A stretch of 64,000 bases of DNA from JBEIQE01 sp040376705 (GTDB taxonomy: Bacteria; Pseudomonadota; Alphaproteobacteria; UBA2400), in NCBI GenBank assembly GCA_040376705.1, contig JBEIQE010000005.1:62001-126000 (forward strand), in the 5' to 3' direction. Each line of letters begins with the position of its first letter. The stretch's first letter is position 1. Positions 62,695-64,000 of the stretch are shown here, piece after piece. The notes below the pieces were generated by a model, which was not told the origin of the DNA, did no database searches, and saw nothing but the letters and a program-made list of their open reading frames with translations. A program made the position numbers and the translations under genes.

Positions 62695-63299
62695 TAACCT
62701 GCCCCCGCCAATGAGTAACCGCCATCAATGGTCAGCAGCAGTGTGGGCGCTGCAGGATCGGCCTCGATTTTCTGGCGCAGGCGGTAAATATGCGTCTCGA
62801 GCGTATGGGTATCGAGCCCTTCACGATACCCCCAGACGCGCTCAAGCAGCTCATCGCGCTGCATGCCTGCGCTGCCACTTTCGGCCAGCATGCGCAGCAG
62901 GTGCACTTCTTTATCGGTCAGCTTGGTGTGCTCATCGCCCTCGGCACTTAACAACACGCGCTCGAGTGGCAGGCAGACATACGGCCCCACCGCAAATTCT
63001 TCTTCTGCCTCGCCGCGCCCAAGTAACAATTGAAGGCGGCTGGCCAACTGGCTCCAGCGCACCGGCGTTGCAATATCCCCGCCCGGCCCAAGGCGCAGCG
63101 CCCTGAAGTTGCGGCAGGGCTCGAGGTCAAACTCGCCATCCGGGTTCAGCAGCAAAGCATCAGGCTTGGCAGCCAGAGCAGTCTTGAATTCGGCCAGTGT
63201 GCGGGCCACAGCCAGCTCCAGCCCCGGCCAGCGCGAGAGCTGCTCGGTGAGCGCATCCCTTTGGGCAGTCTGGGGGGCAAACAGGAGGAGACTGGGCAT
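62694..63299 (-). CDS. OmpR-type DNA-binding response regulator with degenerate receiver
   Basis: 201 aa from ATG 63299; a TTG at 63359 adds 20 unlikely residues. The C-terminal winged helix is clear: LTDKEVHLLRMLAESG, then RDELLERVWGYREGLDTHTL, then IYRLRQKIEADP, then IDGGYSLAG. The N-terminal half resembles a receiver (LLLFAPQTAQRDALTEQL) but is short. The phosphorylation loop reads ALLLNPDGE, with Asn at the usual Asp place, so classical phosphorylation is doubtful. It may control the murein peptidase gene it overlaps. Confidence 0.88.
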   Translation of the reverse strand: MPSLLLFAPQTAQRDALTEQLSRWPGLELAVARTLAEFKTALAAKPDALLLNPDGEFDLEPCRNFRALRLGPGGDIATPVRWSQLASRLQLLLGRGEAEEEFAVGPYVCLPLERVLLSAEGDEHTKLTDKEVHLLRMLAESGSAGMQRDELLERVWGYREGLDTHTLETHIYRLRQKIEADPAAPTLLLTIDGGYSLAGAG

Positions 63300-63398
63300 A
63301 ACAAGCGGTAGAATCTGCCAGTTCGCCCTGAAGGGCAATATATAAGTGTTGAGAATCAAGCTGCTTGCAGCTGGCGCGGGGCTTGCATCTTAACTCTT

Positions 63399-63851
63399 AT
63401 GACCATTGACCTTGGCCAGCTGCCTGCTGCGGGGAATAACCCTGCACACCCCACCACCGCTTCCGGCAAGCGGAACTGGTCGTGGCAAGCCGTGCATGGC
63501 GATGTGCCCAAACCGAGCGCCGATACTGTGCCCGAGCACGAAGGCGGCTTTGCCGACCTGATCGACATTATCAACCCGCTGCAGCACATCCCAATCGTGG
63601 GGAACATCTACCGCGCCATGACCGGCGATACGATCAACCCGGTCGGGCGCATTCTGGGTGGCGGGCTCTTTGGCGGGCCGATTGGTTTTCTCTCCGGTAT
63701 TGGCAGCACTTTAGTGGCCGAAGGCACCGGAAAGGATGTAGGTGAGCATTTACTCGCATCACTCTTTGGCGATCAGTCTTCAAGCAATTCAATTACTTCG
63801 GTGGCGCAAGCATCCGCTCGCTACGATGCAGCGTCACGCATCCGCATGTAG
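63399..63851 (+). CDS. Hypothetical protein with glycine-rich hydrophobic segment
   Basis: 150 aa, divergent from the regulator gene by about 100 nt. The N-terminal half is polar (KRNWSWQAVHGDVPKPSAD). The centre is Gly/Ile-rich (NPVGRILGGGLFGGPIGFLS and GIGSTLVAEGTG), a pattern like small membrane-inserting or glycine-zipper proteins. No cleavable signal seen. Ends AQASARYDAASRIRM. Unknown function. Confidence 0.65.
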   Translation: MTIDLGQLPAAGNNPAHPTTASGKRNWSWQAVHGDVPKPSADTVPEHEGGFADLIDIINPLQHIPIVGNIYRAMTGDTINPVGRILGGGLFGGPIGFLSGIGSTLVAEGTGKDVGEHLLASLFGDQSSSNSITSVAQASARYDAASRIRM

Positions 63852-63871
63852 GCCGGCTTACTTAAAGGCAG

Positions 63872-64000
63872 CTACCTGCTGCCAAACAAAGCGCTGCCCA
63901 CTCTTATATATGTAGCACCAGCGGCAACCGCCAACTCGTAATCCCCACTCATACCCATGCTCAGCTCGGACAGGTGATGTGCTTTGGCCAGGTCGGCCAA
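63872..64000 (-). CDS. YggS-family pyridoxal phosphate homeostasis protein (C-terminus only)
   Basis: Minus frame open from the window edge to TAG at 63872-63874; 42 residues are visible, with the 5' part beyond the window. The reading ends LSMGMSGDYELAVAAG then ATYIRVGSALFGSR, the conserved C-terminal signature of YggS/PLPBP (SMGMS-x-D and VRIG-x-x-LFG). The protein keeps free pyridoxal phosphate in balance. Confidence 0.88.
   Translation of the reverse strand: MADLAKAHHLSELSMGMSGDYELAVAAGATYIRVGSALFGSR

Overview
The window comes from an alphaproteobacterium of moderate GC content, probably free-living and able to make a surface polysaccharide and secrete proteins. The placement rests on gene content and order. 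The runs lysC / flavin oxidoreductase / ptsP / ispG / prfA / prmC / DUF4167, lpoA-like / rsmI / yraN / gshB, comF / murI / grxC / nitrilase, ppiase / mutT near secA, and ftsK near lolA are typical of Alphaproteobacteria. The genus cannot be fixed from the sequence alone.

Positions 1-10995 hold one uninterrupted minus-strand reading frame that leaves the window at its left edge (more than 3,660 codons). It is built almost entirely of a tandem 46-residue (138 bp) Gly/Asp-rich beta-type repeat with two RTX-like half-motifs per unit, about 79 copies by length. The long plus-strand frames in this stretch are artefacts of the repeat. The giant gene is divergent from manC (GDP-mannose synthesis).

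Positions 12.7-38.9 kb are mainly housekeeping genes: glutathione synthesis, rRNA methylation (rsmI, rsmC), an LpoA-like lipoprotein, and the long minus-strand run lysC to DUF4167, which ends at a strong hairpin terminator. Then come ubiG, a desaturase/methyltransferase/periplasmic-protein operon, grxC, murI, comF, mutT and a periplasmic peptidyl-prolyl isomerase. Positions 39-44.4 kb hold a methyltransferase, two prepilin-like proteins, a 346-bp secA leader with a possible 54-codon peptide ORF, and secA with a clear terminator.

Positions 44.5-63.9 kb alternate between conserved genes (lolA, ftsK, a ubiH-type hydroxylase, a DUF882 peptidase, an OmpR-type regulator, and a yggS end at the right edge) and blocks of small proteins I do not recognise. 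Three of these blocks are tandem paralogue groups. (1) Five proteins at 45.4-48.9 kb appear to be stand-alone, mostly degenerate class II nucleotidyltransferase (CCA/poly(A) polymerase head) domains. Only the first keeps a canonical G-S...D-x-D site and a later carboxylate. (2) Five proteins at 57.2-59.7 kb share a short module ending in a D-L-G-E-L-like helix. (3) Two winged-helix-like proteins lie at 52.3-53.3 kb. An ATP-grasp ligase-like protein paired with an AstE/aspartoacylase-like hydrolase lies at 49.6-52.0 kb. These blocks are the best candidates for something undescribed. Their functions are inferred from motifs read by eye, with no database search.
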